The notes beneath the pieces were generated by a model that was given only the letters and a program-made list of their open reading frames with translations, was not told where the DNA came from and ran no database searches. Of a DNA stretch of 64,000 bases, positions 26,160 through 34,686 are shown in pieces. The position numbers and the translations under genes were made by a program. Source of the DNA: Desulfovibrio sp. (GTDB taxonomy: Bacteria; Desulfobacterota; Desulfovibrionia; Desulfovibrionales; Desulfovibrionaceae); NCBI GenBank assembly GCA_016208105.1, contig JACQYS010000013.1:62001-126000 (forward strand). The letters run 5' to 3'. Every line of letters starts with the position of its first letter. Position 1 is the stretch's first letter.

Positions 26160-26816
26160 GTGCTCAAACAAGCCTACAAGAAGAACAAACAACTGATCAT
26201 CACGGTCCTGCTGGTGGGAATGCTCGTCGGTGGCGGACATTTGCCCCAGCAAATCGAAAGCCTCCTTTTTTATCTGGTGGTTTTCGGAGTAGCTCTAATC
26301 GCTCATGCCAGGAACAAATCTCTCAACATCCTGCTCGGATGCAGCACCGTGTTTTACCTGCTCGCCTGGTTCAACGCTTTTCATGACGTGCTCTTCAACA
26401 TCCTTTTTTGCGTTTCCGGGCTTATCTGCCTTTCATACGGCATAATCTCCTCAATACGTTTTGTGGTGAAATCCAAGGAAGTCACCATCGGGGAGATTTT
26501 CGCACTCATTAACTGCTACCTCATCATGGGTTTCTTTTGGGCCCTGCTCTATACCCTGGTGGAAGGCTTTTCGCCCGGAGCGTTCAGCATGAACGCAAAG
26601 CCGGCAAGGGACATGGACAGCTTCATCTATTTCAGCTTTTCGACCATGACCACAGTTGGCTACGGAGACATGGTGCCCCATTCCACTCTGGCCCAGCGAT
26701 TAAGCATCACCCAGGCCGTCTTCGGGCAGTTCTACTTCGCCCTTGTGGTGGCCTATCTTCTCAACAAGCTGTTCCAGCAACGGACTGAGCCAACCGAAAA
26801 CACCACCCCGAAATAG
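26160..26816 (+). CDS. potassium-channel protein (ion transport 2 family)
   Basis: A 218-residue inner-membrane protein with about six hydrophobic helices. The selectivity filter TTVGYGD (about residues 160-166) lies between the last two helices, as in two-TM K+ channels; the front helices are an added four-helix part. No RCK/TrkA-N regulatory domain follows, and the C-terminus is short and polar. The GTG at 26160 has an aggcgg site about 7 bases upstream. It is followed by the LrgA/LrgB pair on the same strand. Confidence 0.85.
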   Translation: MLKQAYKKNKQLIITVLLVGMLVGGGHLPQQIESLLFYLVVFGVALIAHARNKSLNILLGCSTVFYLLAWFNAFHDVLFNILFCVSGLICLSYGIISSIRFVVKSKEVTIGEIFALINCYLIMGFFWALLYTLVEGFSPGAFSMNAKPARDMDSFIYFSFSTMTTVGYGDMVPHSTLAQRLSITQAVFGQFYFALVVAYLLNKLFQQRTEPTENTTPK

Positions 26817-26926
26817 TCTTTCGTGCACTGGGCCTCCGGCCAAACTGAAACACCTCATTGCTTTTGCCCTGTCCCTCGGCTACGCAGCACGCCGTCACTT
26901 CATCCGCTTACGACAAGGCACTAGCT

Positions 26927-27298
26927 ATGCGATGGATGCTTAAGCTCATTTTGCAGACAATTCTCCTCTGCGCCATCTACTGGGGAAGCAGGTGGCTCGT
27001 TGATGCCACAGGCCTACCTCTTCCCGGAAACGTGGTCGGCGTGGTCGTGCTGTTTACTCTCTTGTGTCTTGGCGTGATAAAGCTTGAGCACATCGCAGGA
27101 GCGGCAGATTTCCTGCTTAAGCACCTGGTGTTTTTTTTCGTCCCCATCACTGTTGGGCTGATGGAATGGGGCGGCGTTTTCAAAGAGCACTGGCTGGTGC
27201 TGCTCACGGCTGTTGTGGTCAGCTCCCTTGTTCCTCTCTGGCTGGTGGGATTCGTGACGCAGTGGCTGCACAAAAGGCGTGGGCCGTGCGACATCTGA
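26927..27298 (+). CDS. CidA/LrgA family membrane protein
   Basis: A 123-residue holin-like inner-membrane protein with four hydrophobic helices and the family motif LPLPGNVVGVVVLF near the N-terminus, then KHLVFFFVPITVGLMEW. In other bacteria CidA/LrgA with CidB/LrgB modulates murein hydrolase activity, lysis, or export of pyruvate and small acids. ATG 26927 was preferred to an in-frame start further upstream because it begins the first membrane helix. Its stop overlaps the start of the LrgB gene by one base. Confidence 0.88.
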   Translation: MRWMLKLILQTILLCAIYWGSRWLVDATGLPLPGNVVGVVVLFTLLCLGVIKLEHIAGAADFLLKHLVFFFVPITVGLMEWGGVFKEHWLVLLTAVVVSSLVPLWLVGFVTQWLHKRRGPCDI

Positions 27299-27975
27299 TG
27301 CTCCTTTCTTTCATCTGGCTCACGGTCTGTGCCTATTGGGTGTTGCGTAGATTGTCTCTGCGCTATCCCCACCCCCTGCTCAACGTGGTGGTGCTGAGCT
27401 CGGTCCTGGTTGCCCTGGTGCTCATTGTTCTGGACGTGCCGTACAGCGATTACGCACCAGCCCGGGACATCATGACCTTTCTGCTCGGCCCGGCCACGGT
27501 TGGGTTGGCGGTCCCGCTCTACCGCCACAGGGGCCTCCTAAAGATTTATGCGCTCCCCATCGTGGCCAGCGTCGCCCTGGGGGCGTTCACTGCCATGGCC
27601 CTCGCCGGGGGCATCGCCAGGCTTGGAGGCATGCCGCGCGAAGTGGTGATGTCCATCCTGCCCAAAGGCGTTTCCATTCCTTTTGCCGTGGAGATAGCGC
27701 GCCTGTACGACGGCATCCCTCCGCTTGCCGCGGCCTTCGTGGTGGCAACGGGCACCCTGGGGTCGCTTATGGGAGCATTGTTCCTGACGCGGATGAAGAT
27801 TAAAAATCCCGTTGCCCGCGGCCTTGCTCTCGGGACCGTTTCACACGCCCAGGGGACAGCCGCCGCACTCCTCGAAGGCGAAGAACAGGGATCAATGGCC
27901 GGCCTGGCCATGATCCTCGCGGGTGTATTTACAGCTCTTTTCGCCCCAGTGGCCGTTCTGCTCCTCAACGAATAA
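27298..27975 (+). CDS. CidB/LrgB family membrane protein
   Basis: A 225-residue polytopic inner-membrane protein, partner of the CidA/LrgA gene with which it overlaps (TGATG). Hallmarks are LRYPHPLLNVVVLSS, FLLGPATVGLAVPLY, LPKGVSIPFAVEIA and LGTVSHAQGTAAAL. The pair forms a two-gene operon. The role (murein hydrolase export or small-acid transport) is known only from relatives. Confidence 0.9.
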   Translation: MLLSFIWLTVCAYWVLRRLSLRYPHPLLNVVVLSSVLVALVLIVLDVPYSDYAPARDIMTFLLGPATVGLAVPLYRHRGLLKIYALPIVASVALGAFTAMALAGGIARLGGMPREVVMSILPKGVSIPFAVEIARLYDGIPPLAAAFVVATGTLGSLMGALFLTRMKIKNPVARGLALGTVSHAQGTAAALLEGEEQGSMAGLAMILAGVFTALFAPVAVLLLNE

Positions 27976-28052
27976 AAAATTCAAAAATAATGCTGGACCG
28001 ACAAGCTCCCCTGTAACCTCTTTCTCATCCCTCCCCTCTTATTTCTCGAGGA

Positions 28053-28067
28053 GGTGTTTGTAACACC
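28053..28067 (+). promoter_or_regulatory. GGTGTT-TGT-AACACC inverted repeat upstream of the sigma-factor gene
   Basis: A perfect 6-bp dyad with three-base spacer in the 250-base gap between the lrgB-type gene and the sigma gene (27976-28225). It could be an operator or a short hairpin. I see nothing else convincing in this gap. Confidence 0.3.
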
Positions 28068-28225
28068 CGCCAGCCCTTCGATTCCGAGTATCCCCTCAAC
28101 AACCGGCGACACAAATGGCACCATGCTTGCTTCATTCCCATGGGGAAATGTTTTCCCAGCGCGCCACGCCTCAGGGCAAAACGGCGCAACGCACGGAAAA
28201 ACACATTATTCCAAGGTGTTCTGGA

Positions 28226-28789
28226 ATGTCATGCATACATAGCCTCGCCGAGGATGTCGAACTCGACAAGGTAATCTCAGGGGAAAAGGCTGCCTGGGAT
28301 CATTTTGTGGAAAAATTTGCCGGGCTGCTTTACAGCGTCGCGTTCAGGACGTTGCGCAGACACACCTGGGTCACGGACACCGAAGACGCGAAGGATGTGG
28401 TCCAGGACATTTTCCTGCGCCTGGTCAAGGACGGCTTCAAGCTCCTGCGCTCCTACGACCGGAACCGTGCGTCGCTTCCCACCTGGCTGACAGTCGTTGG
28501 CAGATCCACGGCCATCGACTTCCTGCGCCGCCAGGAAAGCCAGAATACAATTGAACTAGACGACACCATTCCCGCGGACAAAGACGTTTTTTTCGGAGGC
28601 CGCCTCGAGCTGCCCCCGGGCCTGCTCTCCGATCGGCAGCACCAGATACTGCGCATGCTCTTCGACGATGACATGGACGTTTCCGATGTGGCAGGCGCCC
28701 TCAAGGTTCAGGCCCAGACCATACGCAGCCTCAAGCACCAGGCCCTGATGAAGCTCCGCGAGCATTTCGGAACCGCATCCGAGGCGTAA
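28226..28789 (+). CDS. ECF-like RNA polymerase sigma factor
   Basis: A 187-residue sigma-70-family protein. Region 2 is recognisable (AAWDHFVEKFAGLLYSVAFR then TEDAKDVVQDIFLRLVKD and the AIDFLRR helix). Region 4 is the HTH LLSDRQHQILRMLF...VSDVAGALKVQAQTIRSLKHQAL. The ATG at 28226 follows aaggtg. The next gene is a zinc-finger protein of anti-sigma type, making a standard sigma/anti-sigma pair. Its targets are unknown; the flagellar operon that converges on it is a candidate by position only. Confidence 0.82.
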   Translation: MSCIHSLAEDVELDKVISGEKAAWDHFVEKFAGLLYSVAFRTLRRHTWVTDTEDAKDVVQDIFLRLVKDGFKLLRSYDRNRASLPTWLTVVGRSTAIDFLRRQESQNTIELDDTIPADKDVFFGGRLELPPGLLSDRQHQILRMLFDDDMDVSDVAGALKVQAQTIRSLKHQALMKLREHFGTASEA

Positions 28790-28803
28790 ACGCGTTTCTG
28801 CCC

Positions 28804-28831
28804 TAAAGGTTTTTCCACATCCTGCCGATTT
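28804..28831 (+). promoter_or_regulatory. sigma-28-like promoter candidate before the anti-sigma gene
   Basis: TAAAGGTT (28804-28811) and GCCGATTT (28824-28831) match the two halves of the FliA consensus (TAAAGTTT / GCCGATAA), with a 12-base instead of 11-base spacer. It lies 94 bases before the anti-sigma gene. A 12-mer GGTTTTTCCACA (28808-28819) inside it also occurs upstream of the second sigma gene. Confidence 0.4.
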
Positions 28832-28925
28832 CTCTTCCGGTTTTGGCTTCTTGACCGTGGATTTCCCGCGGGCTATTGAGCCACAACGTCTTACCGACCA
28901 CGACTCCAAAAACACCGGAGCATGC

Positions 28926-29207
28926 ATGCCCAAGGATGGCGGCGCGAACAAAGGGATCCCCATGGATGGGATTCGTCCCGAGGACCTGGACAGTTGTCCC
29001 GACGCACTCACCCTGGCGTCCTATCTGGACGGGAAGATGGAGGACAAGGAGCAGGCCCTTTTGGAATACCATCTCACCCGGTGCGCCAAGTGTGCAAAGG
29101 ACGTGTCGGAACTGCGCGAAATCATCGCCCAGGTCGAACTCGGACCGGATCATTCGCAGCGAGTGAGGGAAGTGGTTGAGCGCGGCAAGAAGATTCTCGA
29201 CAGTTAA
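28926..29207 (+). CDS. zinc-finger anti-sigma factor candidate
   Basis: A 93-residue soluble protein with a zf-HC2/ZAS-type motif: an N-terminal CPDALTLASYLDG, then H-x3-C-x2-C in YHLTRCAKCAKD. Such proteins bind and inhibit ECF sigma factors, often releasing them on oxidation or metal loss. There is no membrane helix. The ATG at 28926 has ggag five bases upstream; another in-frame ATG at 28962 is possible. It directly follows the sigma gene (137 bases), and its end faces the end of fliD. Confidence 0.72.
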   Translation: MPKDGGANKGIPMDGIRPEDLDSCPDALTLASYLDGKMEDKEQALLEYHLTRCAKCAKDVSELREIIAQVELGPDHSQRVREVVERGKKILDS

Positions 29208-29294
29208 GCGTCCCCTCCCATATCGACCCCGTACACTGGCTCACCGGGTCACCCGTCAGCAGGCAATCGGCATTCACTCACCGCGCCCAAGCTC

Positions 29295-30977
29295 TTAATC
29301 ACTCGAGAGCTGCGTAATATATGAGGACAAACTGTCCTGGATGTCGCTGTACGTGCCCAGCAGCGTGTCCAGACGGGAGAATTTGTCCTTCAGGTGCGTT
29401 GCCAGGGTGGCTATGCGCACGTTCTCATTATCGATCTTCTCCTGAATGTTATCCTGAATGGTTGCGTAATTGTCCTCCAAGATTGCCAGCGGCCCGGTTT
29501 CGGAATTGGTGAGGTCGCCCAACTCGTCCACAAGCTCCGCAGCCTTTCCCAGCCTGACGTTGACGGTATGGCTGTAGGAACCGTCTGTCATGTTGTTGAC
29601 CGTGAGCACCATGCCGCCCTCGTCGTACCCGTAACTCCCGGTGAGGGTGGATGCATTCGATGAGAACATGGCTTGATGGCCGTTGATGGACGCAGAGGTC
29701 AACTTGCCGCCCGAAACCGTATAGCTGACATCGTACGTTCCCGCCTTGGTGATGCCGTCGACGAAAGACGTATACGTCACGTCCGCGCTGTCCGTATCCC
29801 CCAGGTATTGCGCCGCGAAGATCTTGCCCGCCGCATACGCGTTGGAGGAGAGCACCGCCCGTAAAGTGTCCTCGTCAAAGAGTATCTGCCCGAACGTGTC
29901 AGACCCCTCGTCGGCATCCGTGGAGAGCCCCAGCGGGGAAAGCGATGAGTACGTATCGCGCTTGTAGTTGAAGCCAAGCCCTGTGGCTGCCGTGATGTTC
30001 TTCATGACCGAATCGATTATTTGTACTCCGTAGTTTCCCGTCAGAAGAGACGCCGTTTCCGTCGTTGAGTCGTAGGCGGTCAGTTCCTTTATGGCCGAGC
30101 GAACTTCGTTCACCTGGTCCACGAAGGACTGGACGTTCTCCACCACCGCGTCGATGTCCGTTTCCACGGTTATGGTTCCGGCGCCGGACGATTTGAGCAG
30201 CATGGTCACCCCGTCTATGACATCCGTCACCGTGTTGCTTGCCCTGGCGATGTAAGCGTCGCCCAGCGGCCAGCCGTTTATCTTGAGTTTGGCGTCCTGG
30301 TTCTCCTGCGTGGTCACGAAATCCGAGGCGGTGAAACCTGACAAGGTCGTACCGCTGGCGATGATCAGGCTGTTGGCCGCACCTGTGTCCATTCCCCGGA
30401 ACTGGAGATAGTACTCACTGCCGTCGTAGATGGTGGACGCGCGCACACCCGTGTTGGACGACTGGGCGTTTATGATGTTGACCAGGTCCGTAAGCGTTGC
30501 CGATGCGGGAATCGTGTTGGAAACCGTGACACCCGCATAGGTGAAGATGAACTTCCCCGAGGTGTCGAGCTGGTTGATATCCTGGCTGAGAGACGAATAC
30601 CCGGAAGCGGTGACCATCATCTTGTTCTTCGCCAGCTGCTGAACGGTGTAGGTGTAGGTCCCGGCATCCGCGGAACCGCTGGCCGTGGCCGAGACCACAT
30701 CGCTGTCCGAGGACGTTGCCGACTTCTGCAGGAACTCGCTTATAGTATCCATGCTTTGCAGCGTTGTTCTGAGGCTCAAAAGTTTGGTGTTGAGCGCCTG
30801 AAACGCCGTGACCTTGTCCGCCCAGGTCTGCTGCCAGGTCTGGTAGGTGGTGACGCGGGTCTGCTCGACAGCAACCAGCTGGTCGATCATGGTGCTGAAA
30901 TCCGTACCGCTTCCAAGGCCGGAAAAATATATGGATCCAGACGTGCTGACGCCGGATGTCGCGTCTCCTATGGCCAT
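29295..30977 (-). CDS. fliD: flagellar filament capping protein FliD (HAP2)
   Basis: FliD sits at the tip of the filament and folds exported flagellin subunits into place. The 560-residue protein has the FliD N-terminal motif SGLGSGTDFSTMIDQLVAVEQ and the C-terminal coiled region with an LSSYITQLSS-like end. The start ATG 30977 has a ggaggg site; longer in-frame starts are unlikely. It is the last gene of the minus-strand operon flgD-flgE-flgK-flgL-fliD, 82 bases after flgL. Confidence 0.92.
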   Translation of the reverse strand: MAIGDATSGVSTSGSIYFSGLGSGTDFSTMIDQLVAVEQTRVTTYQTWQQTWADKVTAFQALNTKLLSLRTTLQSMDTISEFLQKSATSSDSDVVSATASGSADAGTYTYTVQQLAKNKMMVTASGYSSLSQDINQLDTSGKFIFTYAGVTVSNTIPASATLTDLVNIINAQSSNTGVRASTIYDGSEYYLQFRGMDTGAANSLIIASGTTLSGFTASDFVTTQENQDAKLKINGWPLGDAYIARASNTVTDVIDGVTMLLKSSGAGTITVETDIDAVVENVQSFVDQVNEVRSAIKELTAYDSTTETASLLTGNYGVQIIDSVMKNITAATGLGFNYKRDTYSSLSPLGLSTDADEGSDTFGQILFDEDTLRAVLSSNAYAAGKIFAAQYLGDTDSADVTYTSFVDGITKAGTYDVSYTVSGGKLTSASINGHQAMFSSNASTLTGSYGYDEGGMVLTVNNMTDGSYSHTVNVRLGKAAELVDELGDLTNSETGPLAILEDNYATIQDNIQEKIDNENVRIATLATHLKDKFSRLDTLLGTYSDIQDSLSSYITQLSSD

Positions 30978-31059
30978 CTTTTCCCTCCACTTTGGTTCGT
31001 TACCGCTTACGAGGCAACGCGCCAATTTCTCACGAGCGATGCTGCCTCTCGCAGGTACA

Positions 31060-32553
31060 TCAGATGTAATCCAACAGGCTCATTCCCATTATCTTGGTGG
31101 ATGACGCCAACACGCTCTGATAGGTGTACTGGTATTTTGACAGATCTATGAGCACCTGAGTGATGTCTGCGTCCTCCACGGCACTCAGATTGGTTTCCGC
31201 GTTGTCGCGCAGGACTGATATCGTGTTTTCCGCGAAATCAAGCCGGTTCTCCCTGGCTCCAACGCTGGCGGTGCATGTCTCCAGATACGCCTGGGCAATG
31301 GTCAAGCTCTCCAGGTCGTCGCCCACCCCGTCCATGTCGTTGGTCTCAAGATGGCCGATGAGTGAGCCTATGGTCTCAAAGATGTTTTTGGAGGAACCGG
31401 ATCCGAAAACCACCGAGGCGTTGCTGGCACCGGCAGCCTTGTAGAGCCCTCCGAAGACGTCTTTTCCAACGCTGTTGATGACCACCGCTCCAGAGGGCGA
31501 GATCCCCACATTGATATCGGCTGTATTGGGCACGATGGTGAGCTGGTCCCCTGAAGCGAGTGTGCCGCCCCCGTTGGAGGCCAAGACAAGGTACCCGCCG
31601 GGCACGAGCAGCCTGGAGTTGCTGGCGACATTGCCGCCCACCCAATTCATTCCTCCATCCAGACTGTATGAATAGCTGATGGGGCCAGGCAGGCTGGAAT
31701 TGCTGGCTATGCGAACGGTGACGTTGCCCGAGAATTCTCCGTCGGCCGTGGCGTTCACCAACGAGGCCCCGTATTTTCGGACCGTGGCTCCGTCCTGGTC
31801 GTCCCCCAGATACAGGGCCGATGGCCGAAGCGTCAGTGATGTTCCGCCCCCGGTTCCGCTCGCCGTGACCACTGAACCGTTCTTAAGCGTCACGGAACAT
31901 CCTCCCAGATCGAGCGTGGTGCTGCCAGCAGCCAGTGTGCCCGAGGTCCAGGTGGTGCCCCCGTCGCTCGAATACGCATAGGCGATGTCCGCCGTTCCTC
32001 CGATGGTCCCGCTGTTGGAGAAGTGCACCAGCACGCTGGTGTCGCTCCCGCCCGCAACGCTGATCACGGCGTCCTGGGTCAAGGTGGAATCCTCCACCGT
32101 GGCGTAGAGTATTTCGGTGAACGCAGCTCCATTCGTTTTCTGCCCTGCGAAGATACTGTTGCCGCTGACCGTCGTGTTGGCCAGAGAAAGCACCTGCGAA
32201 AAAAGAGCCCTCACCTGGGTGGCTATCTCCTGCCGGTTCTCGGCGCTGAGAGTTCCCGTGGCCGCCTGTTCGGCCAGTTCCCTGATGCTGGTCATGGCCG
32301 TACTCACTTCCAGCAGGCTTGAATCGGCCTGATTGAGCCAGCTTTTGGCCACATTGATATTGTCCGAATACTGGTCCAGGGTTTTGATGATGGTGTTTAA
32401 GTTCCTCGCTTCCGCGTACCCGGCGGGATCATCCGAAGGGCGATTGATTTTTTTCTGCGACGCGCTCTGCTCTTGTGCGGCCGCCAGGTTGCTCAAGGCG
32501 CTGTTCATGTATTGTATCGAACCGGAGTAGATCATGTTTTGCGATATTCGCAT
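31060..32553 (-). CDS. flgL: flagellar hook-filament junction protein FlgL (HAP3), enlarged
   Basis: FlgL joins the hook to the filament. The N-terminus (RISQNMIYSGSIQYMNSALSNL, and INRPSDDPAGYAEARNL) and the C-terminal helices are typical, but at 497 residues it is much longer than the roughly 300-residue enteric protein. The extra middle part (about residues 160-350) is beta-rich and contains two related modules with SSDGGTTW (about 195-202) and SLDGGMNW (about 297-304). A related module occurs in FlgK. It is 9 bases downstream of flgK. Confidence 0.92.
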   Translation of the reverse strand: MRISQNMIYSGSIQYMNSALSNLAAAQEQSASQKKINRPSDDPAGYAEARNLNTIIKTLDQYSDNINVAKSWLNQADSSLLEVSTAMTSIRELAEQAATGTLSAENRQEIATQVRALFSQVLSLANTTVSGNSIFAGQKTNGAAFTEILYATVEDSTLTQDAVISVAGGSDTSVLVHFSNSGTIGGTADIAYAYSSDGGTTWTSGTLAAGSTTLDLGGCSVTLKNGSVVTASGTGGGTSLTLRPSALYLGDDQDGATVRKYGASLVNATADGEFSGNVTVRIASNSSLPGPISYSYSLDGGMNWVGGNVASNSRLLVPGGYLVLASNGGGTLASGDQLTIVPNTADINVGISPSGAVVINSVGKDVFGGLYKAAGASNASVVFGSGSSKNIFETIGSLIGHLETNDMDGVGDDLESLTIAQAYLETCTASVGARENRLDFAENTISVLRDNAETNLSAVEDADITQVLIDLSKYQYTYQSVLASSTKIMGMSLLDYI

Positions 32554-32562
32554 GGCGGCCTC

Positions 32563-34635
32563 CTATTTCAGGCTGAGAATCGTGTCGAACATGTCGCTCG
32601 ACGTCTGTATGAGCTTCGCGGCAGCCTGATAATTCTGCTGATACTGCATGAGCCGTGTGAGTTCTTCGTCCAGGTTTACGCCGGACACGGATTCGCGTTG
32701 TGTTTCCAAGTCCTCGGACAGCGTGGAAGCGTAAGTGTAGCTGGCCGACGCCGTGGAAGCATCCGCCCCAACCTGGGCGGAAAGAGCGGACAGATACCCG
32801 GAAAATGTGTTGTTGGCCGTGCCGCCTGCGGCGTTGAACGTAACGCTTGAACCTGCCAACGCAGCCAGAGCCAGGGCCGTCTCGTTGTCACCGGCATTGA
32901 CCTCACCCGCGCCGTTGACATGCCCGGCGCATAGCCGTGAGGAATCGTTGGCCACTGCGGCGGACACTGCGATGCTCTCCGCGTCCGTCCCGGAAAAGAG
33001 CGTGTTGATGCCTAGTCCGGCCAGGAGCCCGGAAGTGTCCTCGGCGAACTGGAATTCCACTCCGTCCGTAGCGCTGATGGACAGTTTCCCGTCCTGGATC
33101 GTGGCTGAGAGCTGACCCGGATAAGTGGCGTTGATGGCGTCCCGGACGTCCTCCAGGGAATGCACCGAGGGATCAAAGCTCGAGGTGCCCGGCGTGATTG
33201 AACTGAAATCCAGGGCCGTAATCGAGATGCTCTCGCCGGTCTCCTCGTCGTAGAGGGCGATGGATATGTTGCCCGCCTGGAGTTTGTCCGCCCAGTAGAG
33301 GCCGCTGTTGCTGAGGGCGGCGGCAGTGTCTTCCGCCGCATATTCCCCGGTGGCCTGGGACATGTTCGTAAGCCCTGCCCCCTGGCTGTGCGTTCGGTTC
33401 ATGTTCCAGATGAGACTTTCGGCAAATGAATCCAGCTTGTCCTGGTATTCGCCCACGTATTGGTCGCGAACCGCGAAAAGCCCGGCCAGCGTGCCCCCGC
33501 TCAGGCGGTTACTCGAATCGCTCCCGGCCAAAGGCGTGACGTTGACTTCGCCGCCCGTGGCGGTGATCCAGTAGATACCGCTTTTGGGCATCACATCGAA
33601 CTTGTCCCCGGCGCTTATGGATGTGGTTGGCGCCACATCCGGATCGTCAGCCGTGCCGAACCAGATGGAGACCCCGTCCACCGTCTCCTTGTTGCTGGAA
33701 TCACCCGCTTTGAAGACCTTTGTCTGGCCGTCCTCGTCTGTTACCCAGGTTTTTCCTCCGTCCAACGACACCTGGTATGTGGCTGCAGTGGCACCACCCG
33801 AACAGTCGCCTCCGCTAACGAACTTGACCAGAAGCTCGTTGCTTGAGCTTCCCGAAAAGTAGAGCTGGCCGTCGAATCCTGAATCCGCGCTCAAGGCCGC
33901 GGTGCATTTGGGTCCTTCCACTTTGAACGAGTAAGCGGCTTCACCGTCAACCAGCGTCTGGCCTTCACCGGTCAATATCCTCAGTTGCCCGTCGTCTTCG
34001 GTGATCACGCTCACGTCGATATAGGTGGCCAACTCCCGCACCAGTTCGTCGCGCTGGTCCAACAGACCGCTGGAACTCGTGGTGGAGCTGGCCACCCTGT
34101 TGAAGGCAGCGAGTTGCTCGAGCAGTCCGTTGACCGTGTCCACCTGGCTTGAGATGAACGAATTGACCGAGGCAACCTCGGAATCCAGGCTGTCCTGAAG
34201 CGAATTGAGCAGCTGCGCCAGCGACGTGGCCGACTCGATGACCTCCGTCCTGACCGAGGCATTGGACGCGGTGGACGAAAGGCTCTCCAGGCTGGTCATG
34301 AAGCTGTCCAGGGCCGAGGATATGCCGGAGCTGTCGGTGCTGTTAAAAAGCTCCTCCACCTGGGCAAGGTTGGAGTAGATGACGCTCTGGCAGGAACTGG
34401 TGGAGGACTGCTCCAGGCAGCGCCGCTCAAGATACTCGTCGAACTGCCTTATTATGGCCTGGATAGTGCTCCCGCAGCCAACCCCGTTTACGGAGACGCC
34501 ATCCGTGGCGAATTCCACCGTACGGCGGGAATAACCCGTTGTTGAGGCGTTGGTGACGTTTCCGCCGGTGACGCTCAAGGCCACCTGGAAGTTGGAAAGC
34601 GCCGTCTTGCCTATGCTCAGGAGATTGTTCAACAT
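32563..34635 (-). CDS. flgK: flagellar hook-associated protein FlgK (HAP1)
   Basis: FlgK is the first hook-filament junction protein. The 690-residue product has the rod/hook N-terminal motif (LSIGKTALSNFQVALSVTGGNVTNASTTGYSRR in part), a long helical region, an inserted beta-rich part, and the C-terminal LTRLMQYQQNYQAAAKLIQ helix shared by axial proteins. In the insert, YQVSLDGGKTW (about 287-297) matches the DGG modules of FlgL. It lies 51 bases after flgE. Confidence 0.94.
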   Translation of the reverse strand: MLNNLLSIGKTALSNFQVALSVTGGNVTNASTTGYSRRTVEFATDGVSVNGVGCGSTIQAIIRQFDEYLERRCLEQSSTSSCQSVIYSNLAQVEELFNSTDSSGISSALDSFMTSLESLSSTASNASVRTEVIESATSLAQLLNSLQDSLDSEVASVNSFISSQVDTVNGLLEQLAAFNRVASSTTSSSGLLDQRDELVRELATYIDVSVITEDDGQLRILTGEGQTLVDGEAAYSFKVEGPKCTAALSADSGFDGQLYFSGSSSNELLVKFVSGGDCSGGATAATYQVSLDGGKTWVTDEDGQTKVFKAGDSSNKETVDGVSIWFGTADDPDVAPTTSISAGDKFDVMPKSGIYWITATGGEVNVTPLAGSDSSNRLSGGTLAGLFAVRDQYVGEYQDKLDSFAESLIWNMNRTHSQGAGLTNMSQATGEYAAEDTAAALSNSGLYWADKLQAGNISIALYDEETGESISITALDFSSITPGTSSFDPSVHSLEDVRDAINATYPGQLSATIQDGKLSISATDGVEFQFAEDTSGLLAGLGINTLFSGTDAESIAVSAAVANDSSRLCAGHVNGAGEVNAGDNETALALAALAGSSVTFNAAGGTANNTFSGYLSALSAQVGADASTASASYTYASTLSEDLETQRESVSGVNLDEELTRLMQYQQNYQAAAKLIQTSSDMFDTILSLK

Positions 34636-34686
34636 AGTATATCCTTCCCGTTCTTGCCGCTCGTCCAGTCGCGGTAAGGACGGCCG

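Noticed and set aside
28054-28242. A 62-codon plus-strand frame before the sigma gene
   Set aside because: A GTG start with aggagg-like sequence exists, but composition is Pro/Ser/Thr-rich with no pattern, and it overlaps the sigma gene start.
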